A stretch of DNA of 64,000 bases from Pardosa pseudoannulata (taxonomy: Eukaryota > Arthropoda > Arachnida > Araneae > Lycosidae). This document shows positions 33,658 to 46,619 of this stretch, piece after piece. A program made the position numbers and the translations under genes. The notes under the pieces were generated by a model. It made no database searches. It saw nothing but the letters and a program-made list of their open reading frames with translations, and was not told where the DNA came from. The stretch is taken from the NCBI GenBank assembly GCA_032207245.1, contig CM063500.1:78269625-78333624 (forward strand), written 5' to 3'. Positions within the stretch are counted from its first letter, which is position 1. The number at the start of each line of letters is the position of its first letter.

Positions 33658-33726
33658 AGCTTGATCAGTGGCACTCTTGCTGTATGGAACTGGAATCAAC
33701 CTGGCTTGCAACTCTCCGCCAATCAC
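33658..33726 (-). CDS. Candidate 69-nt PMCA cassette exon
   Basis: On the minus strand a pyrimidine-rich acceptor (CTGCTGTTTCCCATCCAAG) precedes 23 codons that read VIGGELQARLIPVPYSKSAT, then DQA. The donor GTAAGCC follows. The exon keeps frame and fits between phase-0 junctions on either side. Joined to tail B it gives ...SATDQA-IRVVNAFR. It is more GC-balanced than the flanks and lies on the PMCA strand between the two terminal exons. My recollection is that arthropod PMCAs have a similar insert ahead of IRVVNAFR; I could not check that. A longer open frame (33873-33571) covers it but includes splice-like borders, so the whole frame is unlikely to be coding. Confidence 0.62.
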
Positions 33727-35762
33727 CTTGGATGGGAAACAGCAGCAGAAGGTCAACATAACAAACGTCATGATGGACGGATTATTTTTTTTAAACAGAA
33801 AACCGAACCCAACGTGGCTTCGGCAGTCAAATTCGTTACATCTTAAAGCAATCAACTTTACATGTGGGTTCAATATATGTTTTCAAAAATGTTAAATAGT
33901 AAACGTTGCCTTTCATCGGATGTTCTATGGAATGATCTAGAAACTAAGATTGTAACCAGTGCTGACATAGGTACATAAGGCGTGGAAATCTGTTCATGTT
34001 TGAGACAAGCATCCAAAATAGTTTCTAGTAGGAAGAATTATAATCCCACTGTTAATGTGAGAAAAGTAACATTCCCTGACAATTTTACTCTCCATTTTTA
34101 TTGTCCTTTTTTGTCCTGGAAAAAAATTATGTTACAACCAGAATATAGTTCATAGAAATCCTGTAGTATAAACCGCAGATTGTGTTGACATTATCAAAAT
34201 ATTTTTTCACCTAAAATATTTTGATGTCTACTTTAGGAAAAAAAAAGTGTATCAGAATTCTGCGACTTGAATCTTTCGTTTCTAAAGTCAGAATATGTAA
34301 ACAGAATTAACGCTAATTTTCACCATGAAAAGTATGAAACTTTACGTGAATGAAAACAAAAACAAAAAAAAAAAATTATGATTGATGCTAGAATTATGGT
34401 GCGAGATTAAAGATTGGGACCAGCAAAATAGTCGACCTATTCTTCTCTTTGATCACATATCCTCATACAACTTCTGATCAGGTATTCTGTAATTATATTG
34501 GGACTATCTCATAAAGTTGACTCAAAACGGTTATGAATAAATGCTATGAATGCGTTTTCATCTCACGGACTCTGATTCTGCCTACTTCTACGGCCAGGGA
34601 TGTAATGTATAAACAATTTTAAAGGCATGATATTATTTCCAGATAAAATCCTAATCTATCCATTTTACAGAAATTGTTCAGAAACCTAACTAACCCCAGG
34701 TCGTGACTGACTGCGCAAATATGGCTTCTCTCTTTTTCAGCTTGCCTCATACCACGCTTAGTCTTCGAGCACCTGAGCTACCTGCCTTTGTTATTCGAAC
34801 ATTTTGGAACGGTCTAGTTTTCGTGCATAACCATCGGCAAGGCAACAACTGTATTGATTCTTGATATCCTCGAATAACTCATTAAACACGTCTTGCTGTG
34901 GAAGAACTTTCCAGCTTCCTTAAAATGGCACTAAACCTACATAATAAATGACTGAGAACAATAGTTTTGTTTCATGATTTTTCCTGCAAAACTGTTTTTA
35001 ATCTTCCTTTCGAAGAGATAATTTGGACTGGTACCTGAGGAACGGGACGAAGAAAAGAAACCGAGATGTCTATGACGAGAACTGTTGTGACATGCGAAAA
35101 AGGCGGTATCCTACCAGGATTTATGCAATATCCATGAGTACATGCTAATGAACATCCAAAGTTTACCTGCGGATACTCGAAACTTAGGTATATTAACAGA
35201 GCTTAAACGGGGAAACCATTAAGTTTACCCATTCAAAAAAATTAAGATTAAAACAGGCTTGTGAGGATAGTTTAAAGTGTTTTTGTCACAAAGCTATCAT
35301 ACATAGGGTTATTATAGCCGAGTGTAGTGGACTTTCCTTAATCCTGAGATAATCAAATCGAGAAAAGTGAATTTACTGCTCATTTATATGAATTGTTCCT
35401 ATTAATCAAAATTCATAAGTACTTTAAAATTTGAAGCACATATTTATTTACATAAACCCACAAAGACATTAAGACTTTGTCGGTTTATATTTACACTAAA
35501 AGTATGCGAATGGAATGATATCATCAGTGATATCGCTTCCATTACTCTGTCTGCTTCTATTCCGATATACTTCAGAACATTGCTCATGCGACCAAATAAA
35601 GGAAGACATAAACTTTAATTTCCAGTCGGGAAAACAGTCATTTAGTGTCATTGTTTTCAATTTTGAACAATACCAATCAGATTAAATATTAAATGGTGGC
35701 TGATTAGTTGGTTGGTAATAATCGCTGCAGAAAAACTATATGAGGCCTAAATAAACCATTGT

Positions 35763-36133
35763 TTACTGCTTAAGGTTGTTCTTGTTTCTCATACCACTTG
35801 GACAAACCAAGCACGATTGAGCCTGCAGGTTCTCGTATTAAGGCCAGGGGTAACCTATACTTTTAATGAGCACTATTAAGGTGAAAGAACGACTTCGCTC
35901 AAGTAGGTCCTCGTAATTTTGAAGCAGTGACCAAGCAGATGACCCATAGATTTGGCCTGCCATCTCCAGAGGTATTGATTGAGAATTTGGAAGACACTAT
36001 GACCATTAACATAATTTTACGTGCCCCAGTCACCTTTAACGAACACTGCAGATCTTATGCCGCCTCGGGTTCCGAACCCACAACCTTTCAGTTACTAGAT
36101 CGTTGCCTTTGCCGACTGAGCTACCACGGCTCT
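35763..36133 (-). mobile_element. Full-length tRNA-derived SINE, family 1
   Basis: Reading the minus strand from 36133: the tRNA-like head has an A box (TAGCTCAGTCGG, 36123-36112) and a B box (GGTTCGGAACC, within 36079-36067). Then comes the conserved body (GTGACTGGGGCACGTAAAAT, TCTCAATCAATACCTCTGG, CTGCTTGGTCACTGCTTC, AAATTACGAGGACCTACTTG) and a tail ending GTCCAAGTGGTATGAGAAAC. Other copies in this window are at 2879-2945 (fragment), 4255-4435 plus 5291-5400, 9685-9830, 37068-37230 and 37378-37622. The plus-strand frame across 35927-36250 is a shadow of it. Confidence 0.88.
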
Positions 36134-37067
36134 GGTGAATCTGTACCTGTTATATTAAATTCCTTTTGTTCAGAGTTAACCTATAGGAAAAATAAAATTC
36201 CATCCGATCAGTCCGCATTTAAAGAATTTTTTAAAGGTTATATCAAGTGACAGAATAGAAGATTCTCCGGGATACTATCTTTTCCTTTTTTTTAAAATTT
36301 GTGTGTTAATTATTCTTATTTGCATTTGAAAAAGAGTAGCCCAACATTTCTCGCAAATAATTTAAAATGTTACATATTTTTCTCACCGCTTTATAAAGGG
36401 AAAGTTGCGGTTCTATCACGTGGTATAATTTTTATAAAAAGAAATTCTTTAAATGCGAGCTGGACAGGACGACTTTAATCCTTCCCCATAGGTTAACATT
36501 GAACGAGAGGAATCCTATATAGCAGGCACGGAATAAACGGATTAGGAAGAAAACGTGGCAGTTATAGATTAGCAAGATAGTGAAAATATTTTGGATGAGA
36601 GCTGAAAATACACATTAACAGAACTTATGTTCCGTAATAGAGGTTACGTATCGTATGATAGTTCGATTATTTTTTAGATCTTTAACAAGAAGATGACACT
36701 ACTTTTTGAGTACCCGGTTTCCAATTTAGATCTAGAGGAAAATAAGTCACTGTTTTCAATAGTTTATTCGCATTTATCACAGAACGCTCTGGGTTGGTGG
36801 TTTTAGTTCATACAGAGCTAAACATCAAACGCCATACACTCGCACGCACACACAAAAAAAAGATGTAATAGAGGATTTTAAAAAAAATTCTTTTTAATTT
36901 CTAGGAACTGGATTTTTTGACACTCGGATTTTTCAGCATTACAATAAATTAAGGGTTATATAAAATGATATGCTATTTTTCCTTTTGTGGTCCTTTTTTT
37001 GTCTAAAAAATATTTACTTGACTCACAACCAGTACACATTAGTGCCTAAGATCCACCGTATTAATTA

Positions 37068-37230
37068 ATAGTGACTGGGGCACGTAAGATTTTCTTCATG
37101 GTTACAATGTCCTCTAAGTTCTCAAATGATAACTCTGGAGGTGGCAGGTTAAACCTGGTAGTCTCTGCTAGGCCCCTTTTTCTAAATTAAGAGGACCCAA
37201 TATTGAGGTTAAGTCAATCTTGAGACTTCG
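37068..37230 (+). mobile_element. SINE family 1 copy, headless
   Basis: It starts AGTGACTGGGGCACGTAAGA and continues through TGGTTACAATGTCCTC, GGAGGTGGCAGGTTAA and TCTAAATTAAGAGGACC. It is diverged from the copy 300 bp downstream, so it is a separate insertion or an older duplicate. Confidence 0.75.
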
Positions 37231-37377
37231 TGGTTCCTCGCTCTAAGTGAAGCTGCATATTACCACAGACCAGTCGCATATACATGGAGGAGTTTGTTGG
37301 ACCAAGTGAAGACTTTGCTACACCAGAGGGGGGAAGGTATCAACAAGATATCTGAAATCTTTTGCATAATACGCAGT

Positions 37378-37622
37378 CGGTTTAGCTCAGTCGGCAAAGA
37401 TAACAATCACGTAACTGGAATGTTGCGGATTCGAAGTTCGAGCCGGCCTGAGATCTGCCGTGTTCGTTAAAGGTGACTGGGGCACGTAAAATGGGTTCGT
37501 GGTCACAATGTCCTCCAAGTTCTCAATCAATACCTCTGGGTGTGACAGGCCAAGCCTATGGGTCTTCTGCTTGGTGCCTGCTTCAAAGTTACGAGGACCT
37601 ACTTGAGCAAACTATTGGAAAA
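37378..37622 (+). mobile_element. SINE family 1 copy with tRNA head
   Basis: The head at 37378-37455 keeps TTTAGCTCAGTCGGCAAAGA (A box) and GTTCGAGCC (B box region). The body runs GGTGACTGGGGCACGTAAAA, then CAAGTTCTCAATCAATACCT, then GTTACGAGGACCTACTTGAG. It is not a working tRNA gene: the acceptor stem does not close and the body continues as in the other SINE copies. Confidence 0.85.
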
Positions 37623-39839
37623 CCTACTATCAAATGGTAATATTAAGATTAATTTTCATATTAAAGTTTATTTATCATTTCATCAGATATATAATATTAT
37701 TACTGAAATAAACTGTCCATTGTAAAATTTTAAAGTAATTACAATATTTTAAAATGGCTGGACCATGACTGAAAATTCGGAAGATAATCCAATTAAGAAA
37801 GTTAATCAAAGACCACCGACTAAAAGATTATATGACATAAAAAATGCTTAATTTATTTTTGAGATTTAGTAGTCATACGACTGTTAAATGGACAAAAAAT
37901 TAGATTTTTCAGAAAAAAAAATATTTGAAAAGGAATTCAGTTCTGAACAATTTAAAACAATCCGTGTAAAAAATTTCCAATATTGAGAGAAGTTATGAAT
38001 AAAAACGTGTCGCCTGTTTACTGTAAAGAAATTTAACTTACAAAACTTTAACTTAATTTTTCTCAAATTGTGTTTTTTTAATGTAACGCGCATGTTATCT
38101 CAAAAAGTTTTTAATATTTTTCATGAAATTTTTACAAATTGTATACAATATATTTTTCATCTGATTGTACCTAAATTTTCTTGTATATTTATCAAAATAT
38201 GTTTTTTGCAATAATACATTTTTAAATTGTAAGGAAAAAAATTCATATTTTTTTTCAAATATTTTTTTAAAATATGTATCGTAAATGCATACAAATTTAG
38301 CTTCAAAGTTATTTTGAGGTATTGTAGTATGTTTTAAAACAATACGTTTGTATTTAACTAAATTGTATCTAGCTATTATGCGCGTTAATCTTGATATAAT
38401 TTTTGTTAACAAAAAAGTGTCCCTCATTTAAAAAGTTCTAACAAAAATATTTTTCATGTTTCAAAAATGAATTAAATGTAAGTAAAGATAATTTGTTCTA
38501 AGTTTAAAAAAAAGTTATGTTTATAAAGCTGGTAGTTTTCAAGCTATGATAAGTCGAAAATGATAATTGTTTTACATCTTTTAGACTTTTAAAAGTCGTG
38601 TGACACCTTAAGTACTGGAGAACAGTTGAGTAGATAGAAGAGGCTAGATGGAACGTGTGGTTGCAATAGGCTTTGCATATAAAGAGGAAAAATTTACCAT
38701 ACAAGGAATAAATATTTGATATTTGAAGAAATTACACTTTTTTCCAATAGCTCTTTATTTTTATGTTTTAAATTCTCTTAATTATTTTTTACGTATTAGA
38801 AACGATGTATTCTAGCATTTGAGATTATATCTTTGAATCAGAGACCATTAAATACTAAAAATGCTCGTTGTTTGTGTCTTGGAAATTAAGTATTGGTTTG
38901 GAGAGCTACGGTCTACATTTTGGGTACACGAAGGCTAATGAGACCATTGTTGTATAATATGGAACTTAATTATAGTTTAAATTTTTTATCCAGATTTTTT
39001 TACATACTGATACCATAGGTATCATTTAATGGTCTTGTAAAATTTATAAGCTTATATTTGTGTTTTTGAAATATGAATTCCTCACCGAGTTCAGGTAGGG
39101 AGGGTAGAATAATTGCTTCCGAGGCCAGAGGGCGCTGATGCCCACTCAAAGATAGAAAAGATTGTAAGTTTCTGTTATGTCTTTTTGGAAGGCCTTAGTC
39201 TATTAAAGTTTTGTTTTTTAAAATGTTGAACCACCATCATTTGAACTAGAAAGCCATTTTCTATAACCATAACCTACTGCTTAAAGACGATTCCGAACGG
39301 CCACAAACACCCAAGCCAGCAAATGTTTTGTTGGCCATTAAGATACCCAAATTGTGTCCTATTAGGATCCCCCCCCTTTTTTTTGGTAAAAGACAAAGTG
39401 TTTGTGATTCCCTTTTCCCTGGGACTTTGCAACAAGTGAAGCTGCGGTTAACCGAATTGCTCGAATCAATATCAAAGTCTGGAACTGGAATACCGAATTG
39501 ATATCTGCCGTATCATCGGAGGGACACACATAGAACATCTATGCTCGAATGACTATAATTTAACAGGGTTTTTAACCCCAGTTACTATGAGGAGCCCTGG
39601 ACTTTCAAGGGTGCCCGGTGTCTTAAAAGTTAGATGACGACTGGACCAAAGTAACCACCGTGGATTCAATTACCTACCCCTAACCTTCAAACTAAATTTT
39701 CCTAAAAATTCTTAGAACATATTAGCCCAATAATTTAATACTGATTTATATAATAAAACATCTGTTCCCTAACAAAAAAAAAGCTTAAAAAATGAGCTAG
39801 AAGAGACAATAGATTTGGATTGGAAATATCGTCAGAATT

Positions 39840-40060
39840 AATACATCAAGATCCCACTGAAATTGCACTTGGGCAAAGGAAGAGAAGAAGGCCTAGACAG
39901 ACTTTCCGTAAAATGATTCTGAAACAGAAAGAGCGCCTCGGGTGATCCAACTAAAGGGCCAGAGAAGGCAGATCATAGGCCGGTGAAATTGGCAGACAAA
40001 GCTCATCTCACGTGCGACTTGGGGATAACGAGGACGCAAAGCAAGCCACTTTCATTTGTA
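39840..40060 (+). pseudogene. Non-LTR retrotransposon 3' coding remnant
   Basis: Fragments read KRRRPRQTFRKMI (the 'RRRGRPRxTWRR' block after the reverse transcriptase) and, shifted, SSHVRLGDNEDAKQ, like the C-terminal 'ALCATRGDED' ending of these ORF2 proteins. Frameshifts and stops are present. Only the extreme 3' coding end is recognisable, which fits 5' truncation. Confidence 0.55.
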
Positions 40061-41609
40061 AGACAGGGGCGAACTTTTTTTTCTGAAATCTAAGAACTCC
40101 CTTAACCACTTTTGGGAATATACATCTACTAACTCTTTGTTTTATCGAACTAATTTATAAAGATAGATAAATAGATAGATAGATAACAGGATTTAATATC
40201 AACTAAATGCGAAAAGTAGCGAGATAAAGCCAAACAGCATACGGCCTTTTAAATGATATAAAGTCATACTGACATAGTTATCGATAGATAAGAGTTTATT
40301 CAAAAGCATTAATACTTTTAGACATTGCCAATGTAATGAATCTAAACATGTGGCAGATTTCAAATTTCATAACTATGAAGTATCCATTTTATAGAAAATA
40401 TAATTCGATAATCTTTGTCTCTAAATTATTTTTTAAACCTATGTAACTGTACAAAAAGTTTTTAAGTTTTACTGTTATATAAAGTGGGGGAGGATGTATT
40501 ACCTCAATATAATCTAACCAAGTTTCCACCTAACTTCTATCAAAATACGGACGACTGTAGATCATCTAAGGCATTGCGATTCGGTACCAAGACCTGTAGA
40601 TTCAAATACCGCTGCAGACATGGATATTCCTAGGCGTTTGGAATTGGCCTTAAGAAGTAGGTTTCATTAGCCATCGTGTAATATAAAAAGTAGATATGAG
40701 TGCCCACAACAAACCAACTACTTCCCTAAAACGTAAATACTGGAAAGAAAGATTGGTTTGATATTAAATTTTTTAAGTTTCTCTCAAATCGCAAATACCA
40801 GAAATAATGTGGTGTAACACTTTAAACTGTATTTGATACTTTCTTTTATCGTTGTTCTCGAAGGTTTGTGTTTTAATAATGTGAAAGGAAAGCAATTATA
40901 TTGGCATCTTTGGAAATGTAGGCGTACCATAATCATACGGACAATAGCGGTTTTATTAAAATAATCGATAGCTTATATACTGACGGTGAAAAATAAAATA
41001 AAAATCACGAGATTTAAAACTACGGTTTATTTGAAAGTGATCTCCAGTTGGCCATTTTCCTCTAAAATCTATTTTAATCATAATTGTTATACATATGTAT
41101 TTTTCTGTATTTTCTAATAGCCTAGTAATTATGGAAATGAATTTTACGTACAATTCAATGCTTCACTTAACATTACATCCCAATAATCCCGCGACTCCGA
41201 ATGTTTTATAAACAAACTCAGCGCTTGTTTTCTAAATAGACTTGCCTTTTTCAAACATGTGTAGATCTGACAAGGGGATTGTGATTCACGGCTGAACAAA
41301 AATGGCGTTAAAAGGTTTTTTAAATAAGCGAATAAACGCATTTAATTATATGCAACAAAAAAACACAAATGTAGTACAATCTATGCATCTACGTCATAAA
41401 ATAGGTACTTATTTATCGTAAATATTACACTAGAAAGTTCAAACAATACAAAATGCCACAGAAATCCGTCGAGTACATATCGAACTAAGCCAAAAATTGG
41501 TTAGAATTGCCTATCGGGATTGCAGTTCATGGATTGAAATATCACTGCTATCATGGATATTTGTAGCAATCGGCTTTGGTTGAAACAATTCAAAAGAGCT
41601 CCCTCAAGT

Positions 41610-41835
41610 ACTTGCCGGACGATGACCATTGGTAGAGCGTTGTCTATCTGGACCGGTGTCCATGGTTTTGAAAATTACTGCTAGCATGCGTGTAAGTAGC
41701 AGTTGGGAATCGGTTTTAACATCGTTGCTTATCAGAACTAGAGTCCATGGGTTCGAATACCCCTTCTAGCATGTATATTCGTAGTAGTTAGGTATCAGCT
41801 ATAAGCAGTTGGTCCAGGTCTAATTGCAGTTTAAA
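41610..41835 (+). repeat. Dimeric tRNA-like (SINE family 2) repeat
   Basis: Two related blocks lie in tandem. The first has 'GTGTCCATGGTTTTGAAAAT', then 'ACTGCTAGCATGCGTGTAAG'; the second has 'GAGTCCATGGGTTCGAATAC', then 'CCCTTCTAGCATGTATATTC'. The second keeps a good B-box (GGGTTCGAATACCCC). Similar wording occurs near 40590-40640 and 45890-45920. It is probably an old tRNA-derived SINE, but boundaries are uncertain. Confidence 0.5.
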
Positions 41836-44249
41836 AAAATCGACTGAAACGCTGCCAAATCAAACCCACAAATATTTTAATTCGATTTTCCAGATTTGAA
41901 TCTATTTGTCCCCTAATGGGAGATGTGTTGATCGTCTGTACTAAAGAATATGCACATTACTTCATAATTATTTTTTTCGTCGATTATCTATAAGTTGTCT
42001 ATGCTTGCCAGAATATGACTGATTGATAGAGAGTTGCCCCTCAGGACAGGAATACAATAGAATATCCTACCGACTCTATAAAATACTCCAATAAGGCAAG
42101 TCTATAGGTAATGAAATGACCGACATAAATGCGGTATATATAGTGGATGACTTTCGAAAGGCAAATACTTACTTGCTTTGTTATTGTTACAAAAATAAAT
42201 AAAATGCCGGACACTGGTTTTAACATTAGATATTTTAAGATACTTCTTCAATATTTCTTTTGACATTACGGCAACATTTACTTAATTTCGTTTATGCTAC
42301 TTACGGCGATAACATTCGGCTATAGTCGTAAGATACATCACATCATCCATAAAGTTGATTGCTTTAGATAAACGTTAGTCATTTAAACATTATTTTATTC
42401 TTTTCAAATAATGGTACCGACTTCTGCACTAAAATGTATGAGAGAGGACATAGTATAATGTAATAATAATAAAACATTTATTTTACTCAACATAAAAACA
42501 CATTTGTAATACAAAAGTGCCTCTTTTAGTTTTTCTTCCAAAGCTATGTGAAAGACAAGGGTTCAAATTACAGGTAGCGATTACAATTCAAACAGAAAAT
42601 GAACAAACACATCACTTAAATACAGAGAAATATAAATATCCCACGACCCTATTCAGAAAAATAATAAGATCTACATAATACCAACCAATTAGTGAAATAA
42701 AAAGCTTTGGACCAAATCATGCTTTGTATTGCTTTAACAACAGAGAAAGCAAACAAGTAAACATCACTTCAATGAAACAAATGCTGAGAACGCGGATCAA
42801 TAAAGATTCATTGTTATCTGTTTAACATTTGAGAAATTAAATTGCATGAAATTGAAAAGTCTGCAATGTTTGAGATAGACCTGTAACTACAACTTTTACC
42901 TTTTCATGCAGTAAAATATTATGACAAAAATTTACACAACAGGATACATTCCTGGAAATTATCTCCAGGAAGAGTGAAGGAAGGGTGCTGTAAGCACAGG
43001 CAGGGAGTTAAGGGGACTCAAGCCCATCCAATGAGTTAAGCTTTTCCTTTTGACTTTTTAAAATGACAGTTACCGTAACACAAAATGCAAAATAATAGAG
43101 GTTTCATATTATTCAAACCAGTTTTTTTTTAATGGAAATAACTAGTTACCTTGTTAGCAATACGATAAAAATGTATGGTCTTCAGTTATGTTAGTTTTTT
43201 GCTCGTAAAACTGAAGACCTTTTATAATTGATAATTAATGTCTTGAGAGTGGTGGCAAAGATAATACTATCCAGTGTTTTTCCCCTAAATATATATTTAT
43301 AAACAACAATTTGAAGCGTAGTCTTAGAGTAAATAAGTATTGCAGTGGTTTTGTAGTTTCTCTCTATCAGATTATTTTATCGACATAATCCTCAAAAGTT
43401 TGACAACCGTGTAGAATTAACCCTACAACCTTTTCCGAGAGCAACTTGTAAATCGAGACTTTTAAGTGAAGAATTAGTTTCCCTTTTTTAGCTTTGGGTA
43501 CAAAAATCCCCGAAGTTAGAGAATTCTCAGTTAAATGCACAATTTGGATACTAGCCCCCATCAGACAGAAATTCTGGCTGCACTACTAGAAGGTTTCCAT
43601 TTAAACTAGTGGGTTTTCCTTTTTTTTTTAATTCACCCCTTCATACAAACGACCAAGAGAGGCATACTTGAAACTTTTTATTTTCATGTTTACGTAGTAC
43701 ACGGAATCCTCCAAAATGTCGATCGCGAGATTTTGATAGATATTCATTTCCATTTTGAACCTCCGAGTCCGAAAAAATTACTTTGAGAATTACGAGTACG
43801 TGTGTTTGTGTAACCTGTCTGTATATGAACACGATAACTGGAATAAGTTTTGACTTAGATACGGATTTAACTGTGTCCAGGTTCTTGACTTCAAGGGACC
43901 CGTAAAACGCGGACTTTACTAATTTTCTTCATCCAATTATAATTACGTACAAATCTTCAATTAACAGTTAAACCTGATAGTATGTTGTTATTTGCACTAG
44001 CAACCCAAGCCCAAATACAGTAGAAAAAAATTACCTTATTCAACATAAAAATACATTGATAACGACATGTGCTTACAACTATGTAAAGTATTGTAAAGAG
44101 ATAATTGAAAGCTTGCAAAACCAAAAGCTAGAAAAAAAAATTAATATTTTCCTATTTTAATTTCAAGGAAATTTCTATATTCATATTATATTGAAATATA
44201 TGTCGGAATAAAATATAAATAGTACAAAAAGCACTCCCTTCCAATAAAA

Positions 44250-44421
44250 GACCAAAAGGAAGGCCTAAGAAGCGGTGAAAAGACTGTGTGGATGAGGATT
44301 TTGCCATTTTAAAGGTAAAGAACTGGAGATCAATTGCTGGGAGAAGGGCAGATTAAGAAAAGTTTCTAAGGAAGGCCTAGGCCCACAAAGGGCTGTCGTG
44401 CCAATGCTGATGATGATGATA
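44250..44421 (+). pseudogene. RTE/CR1-type non-LTR retrotransposon 3' end with TGA-repeat tail
   Basis: One frame reads KGRPKKR, a stop, KDCVDEDFAILKVKNWRSIA, then GRRAD, then AHKGLSCQC. This is the conserved C-terminal ending 'GRPKKRWxDxVxxDL..l.v.nWr..A.dR..w'. It is followed directly by (TGATGA)n, the typical 3' tail of RTE-like elements. Everything upstream is missing, consistent with 5' truncation. Confidence 0.8.
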
Positions 44422-44877
44422 CTATATTTTAAAAGTGGTTAATATGTATTTTTATTCCTTTGATTGATTCTTTTTTTATGGACTCAATGACGCCCGATGC
44501 CTCAACCTATCTCAAGACGCCTCTGCTAGAGAAACCAAATACGTACATATAGCAAAATTATAGCTTTTTTTTTTATCAGCGTTTGGGTTATTTCCGGTTA
44601 TTATACGATTTCTAATGCTGCTACTTAAGTTCATAAAATAACGTGTCAGAGTAGCTAAAAGACATTTATGCGATAGTGTTCATATGTTTTGAAAAAGTAC
44701 AAACAAAAAAATGACCAACTGAAATAGTTACTTTTCTTTGAGTGTATGAGAAAATCGAGGGGAAAAAGTGCTAATTATTTTGCAAATGCTTTGATCAGCA
44801 TCATTTTGGAATCTCAGTGAAAAAAAAATATTTCTTGCTTGAAATGTGGTGCGTTTTAAGAAAATTTTTCATCAATA

Positions 44878-45569
44878 CAGTAGAACCTCGATCTATCGTT
44901 ACCGCATTGATTGTTCGATTCATCCAAATACCACTCTCATTTTTCTCGCCTTCATCGTTACGAGATTCTTCATTTTCTGTGTCTAACATCGAAAAATTAC
45001 GATTCCATCAATTTGTCTTCCTAGAAGTATCGTTTGATTGAAATTCATGAAAACTAGAGAAATGAGTTTTGTGCTGATAAGAATTTTTCAAGATCTTGTG
45101 GATGGCAAAAAAAATTTCTCGCTTATTAAATGCTTTCCTAGACAGTCAGAGGTTTTAATAACTTTACAAATAGAGGAGCACAATATGGGAGGACTAAGTC
45201 AGATCAAGAGAAAGCGGAGAAGGGAGACGACAATGTGCCTGAATCAATTTCGAGTTTTACAGACACATACAAAGTTAAAATAATTCCTCTCTAAGCACAC
45301 TGAGAGTGATAGTGAACTTCTAGAAGTAGAGGAGATAGAATGTTCATTCCATGCAATCAGGACGACTAACTTGCATAAAACATGTATCAATAATTTTTTT
45401 AATAATTTCCTTTTAAATATAGATTATATTTTATAAAAAGTCAAATATTTTAAATTAGCAGCTTAAATAATTTATTCATATACATTTTATCAAATTTCTA
45501 CAGCCGTTTCCCGCATTCATCATTCTCTATTTCCATCCCCTTACAAATCGACGGATCAAGGTTCTACTC
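44878..45569 (+). mobile_element. Tigger/pogo-like DNA transposon remnant
   Basis: The left end CAGTAGAACCTCGATCTATC follows TA. The right end GATCAAGGTTCTACTC precedes TA. Together they give inverted repeats of the pogo/Tigger type and a TA target. Inside, 45038-45283 holds a frame with GGLSQIKRKRRRETTMCLNQ, resembling the basic C-terminal 'KQTTITDFF' end of pogo transposases. About 690 bp remain of an element normally near 2 kb. Confidence 0.72.
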
Positions 45570-46114
45570 TATATAATTAAGCTTTCAAGTTCATTAAGGT
45601 TCAACAAATTAGTAACTTCCCTGATTATTTTATAAATGCTCGAGGGCCTTTTTAAATGGTTTATATTATGGGTATTTTAAGGTAATTTTTTTCTAAATTG
45701 GAGAAAGCTGATTATCGGATTTAATTAAATCTAATAAAAATGGTTCGTCCACAAGGCGACGGAAGATTAATAAAAATACCTTTAGTCTAATTTTAGAGAT
45801 AACAGTTTTCTTTGTTTAAAGGTGGATATATCGTCCGAGTTCTTAAGCTACCCGGATTAAATAGTGGTTTGCGTATTATGCTTCCACTCAATGGGCTTGG
45901 GTTCGATTCCTAGACTAATGGTTGGTTACATTTGTAGTTGTCCCCTTATAGGTAGAGATGTTAAACGCCGATATGGGAATCCCATAAGATCAAGAAAGTG
46001 TTCAGTTTAATGTTAATAAAGGTAAAAAAAAATTTTAAATAAAATTTAGGACTCAAAAAATGTATTTTTATTTAAATAAACCAAGAATTAAATTTCAAGT
46101 ATTTAAAACTTGCA

Positions 46115-46400
46115 TTAACTCTTTCCGGACGGGTGTGTCATATACGCCACAGTCTTTTTTGATTTGTCTATTGCGGGAATGACGTCCTCTCCTCAGGGTA
46201 TTAGTTCCTTTGTTAGATGGATCAAACAAACCCCTTTGGGGTTCTGGACATTTTTTTCTTACTAGGCTCGCCTTCGGATTTCAAATAAGTACATCGATCT
46301 TGCAATCGAGGGCATGCTCAGCCATGATAGCCAATGAGCACTGCACTATAATTTTAACTGTACAACACAAATGGCTCTCTCTTTTACTTTGCATATAAGG
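46115..46400. repeat. Possible end of a TTAA element
   Basis: TTAACTCTTTCCGGACGGGT with GTCATATACGCC resembles the outer end of another TTAA-type transposon. I did not find a matching right end, so this is tentative. Confidence 0.3.
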
Positions 46401-46619
46401 CTACTGTAACAGTAATCAGAAATTTGTAGAGCCAGAGAGGATTCGTATTTGGGAGTTAGCATTTTTCATGTTTGTAAAAGAGTTTATTCAAAAGAAAGTG
46501 ATATCGGTGCCTACAAATTTTCTTTCCTTTTAAATAATTCTTGGAGCGAAAAATTAGCTACTAACTTGGAAGAGAAAGTTAATAAAACAGGTACGAAAAT
46601 CCTAAGAATACTTAAATCA

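Noticed and set aside
33571..33873. A 100-codon minus-strand frame taken as one gene
   Set aside because: Only 33658-33726 has exon-like borders and composition. The ends of the frame translate poly-pyrimidine tract and intron.
35927..36250. A 107-codon plus-strand frame
   Set aside because: It is the reverse complement of a SINE copy including its tRNA-like head. No protein domain is present.
37378..37455. A possible tRNA gene
   Set aside because: A and B boxes are present, but the stems do not close and the sequence continues into the SINE body seen elsewhere in the window.
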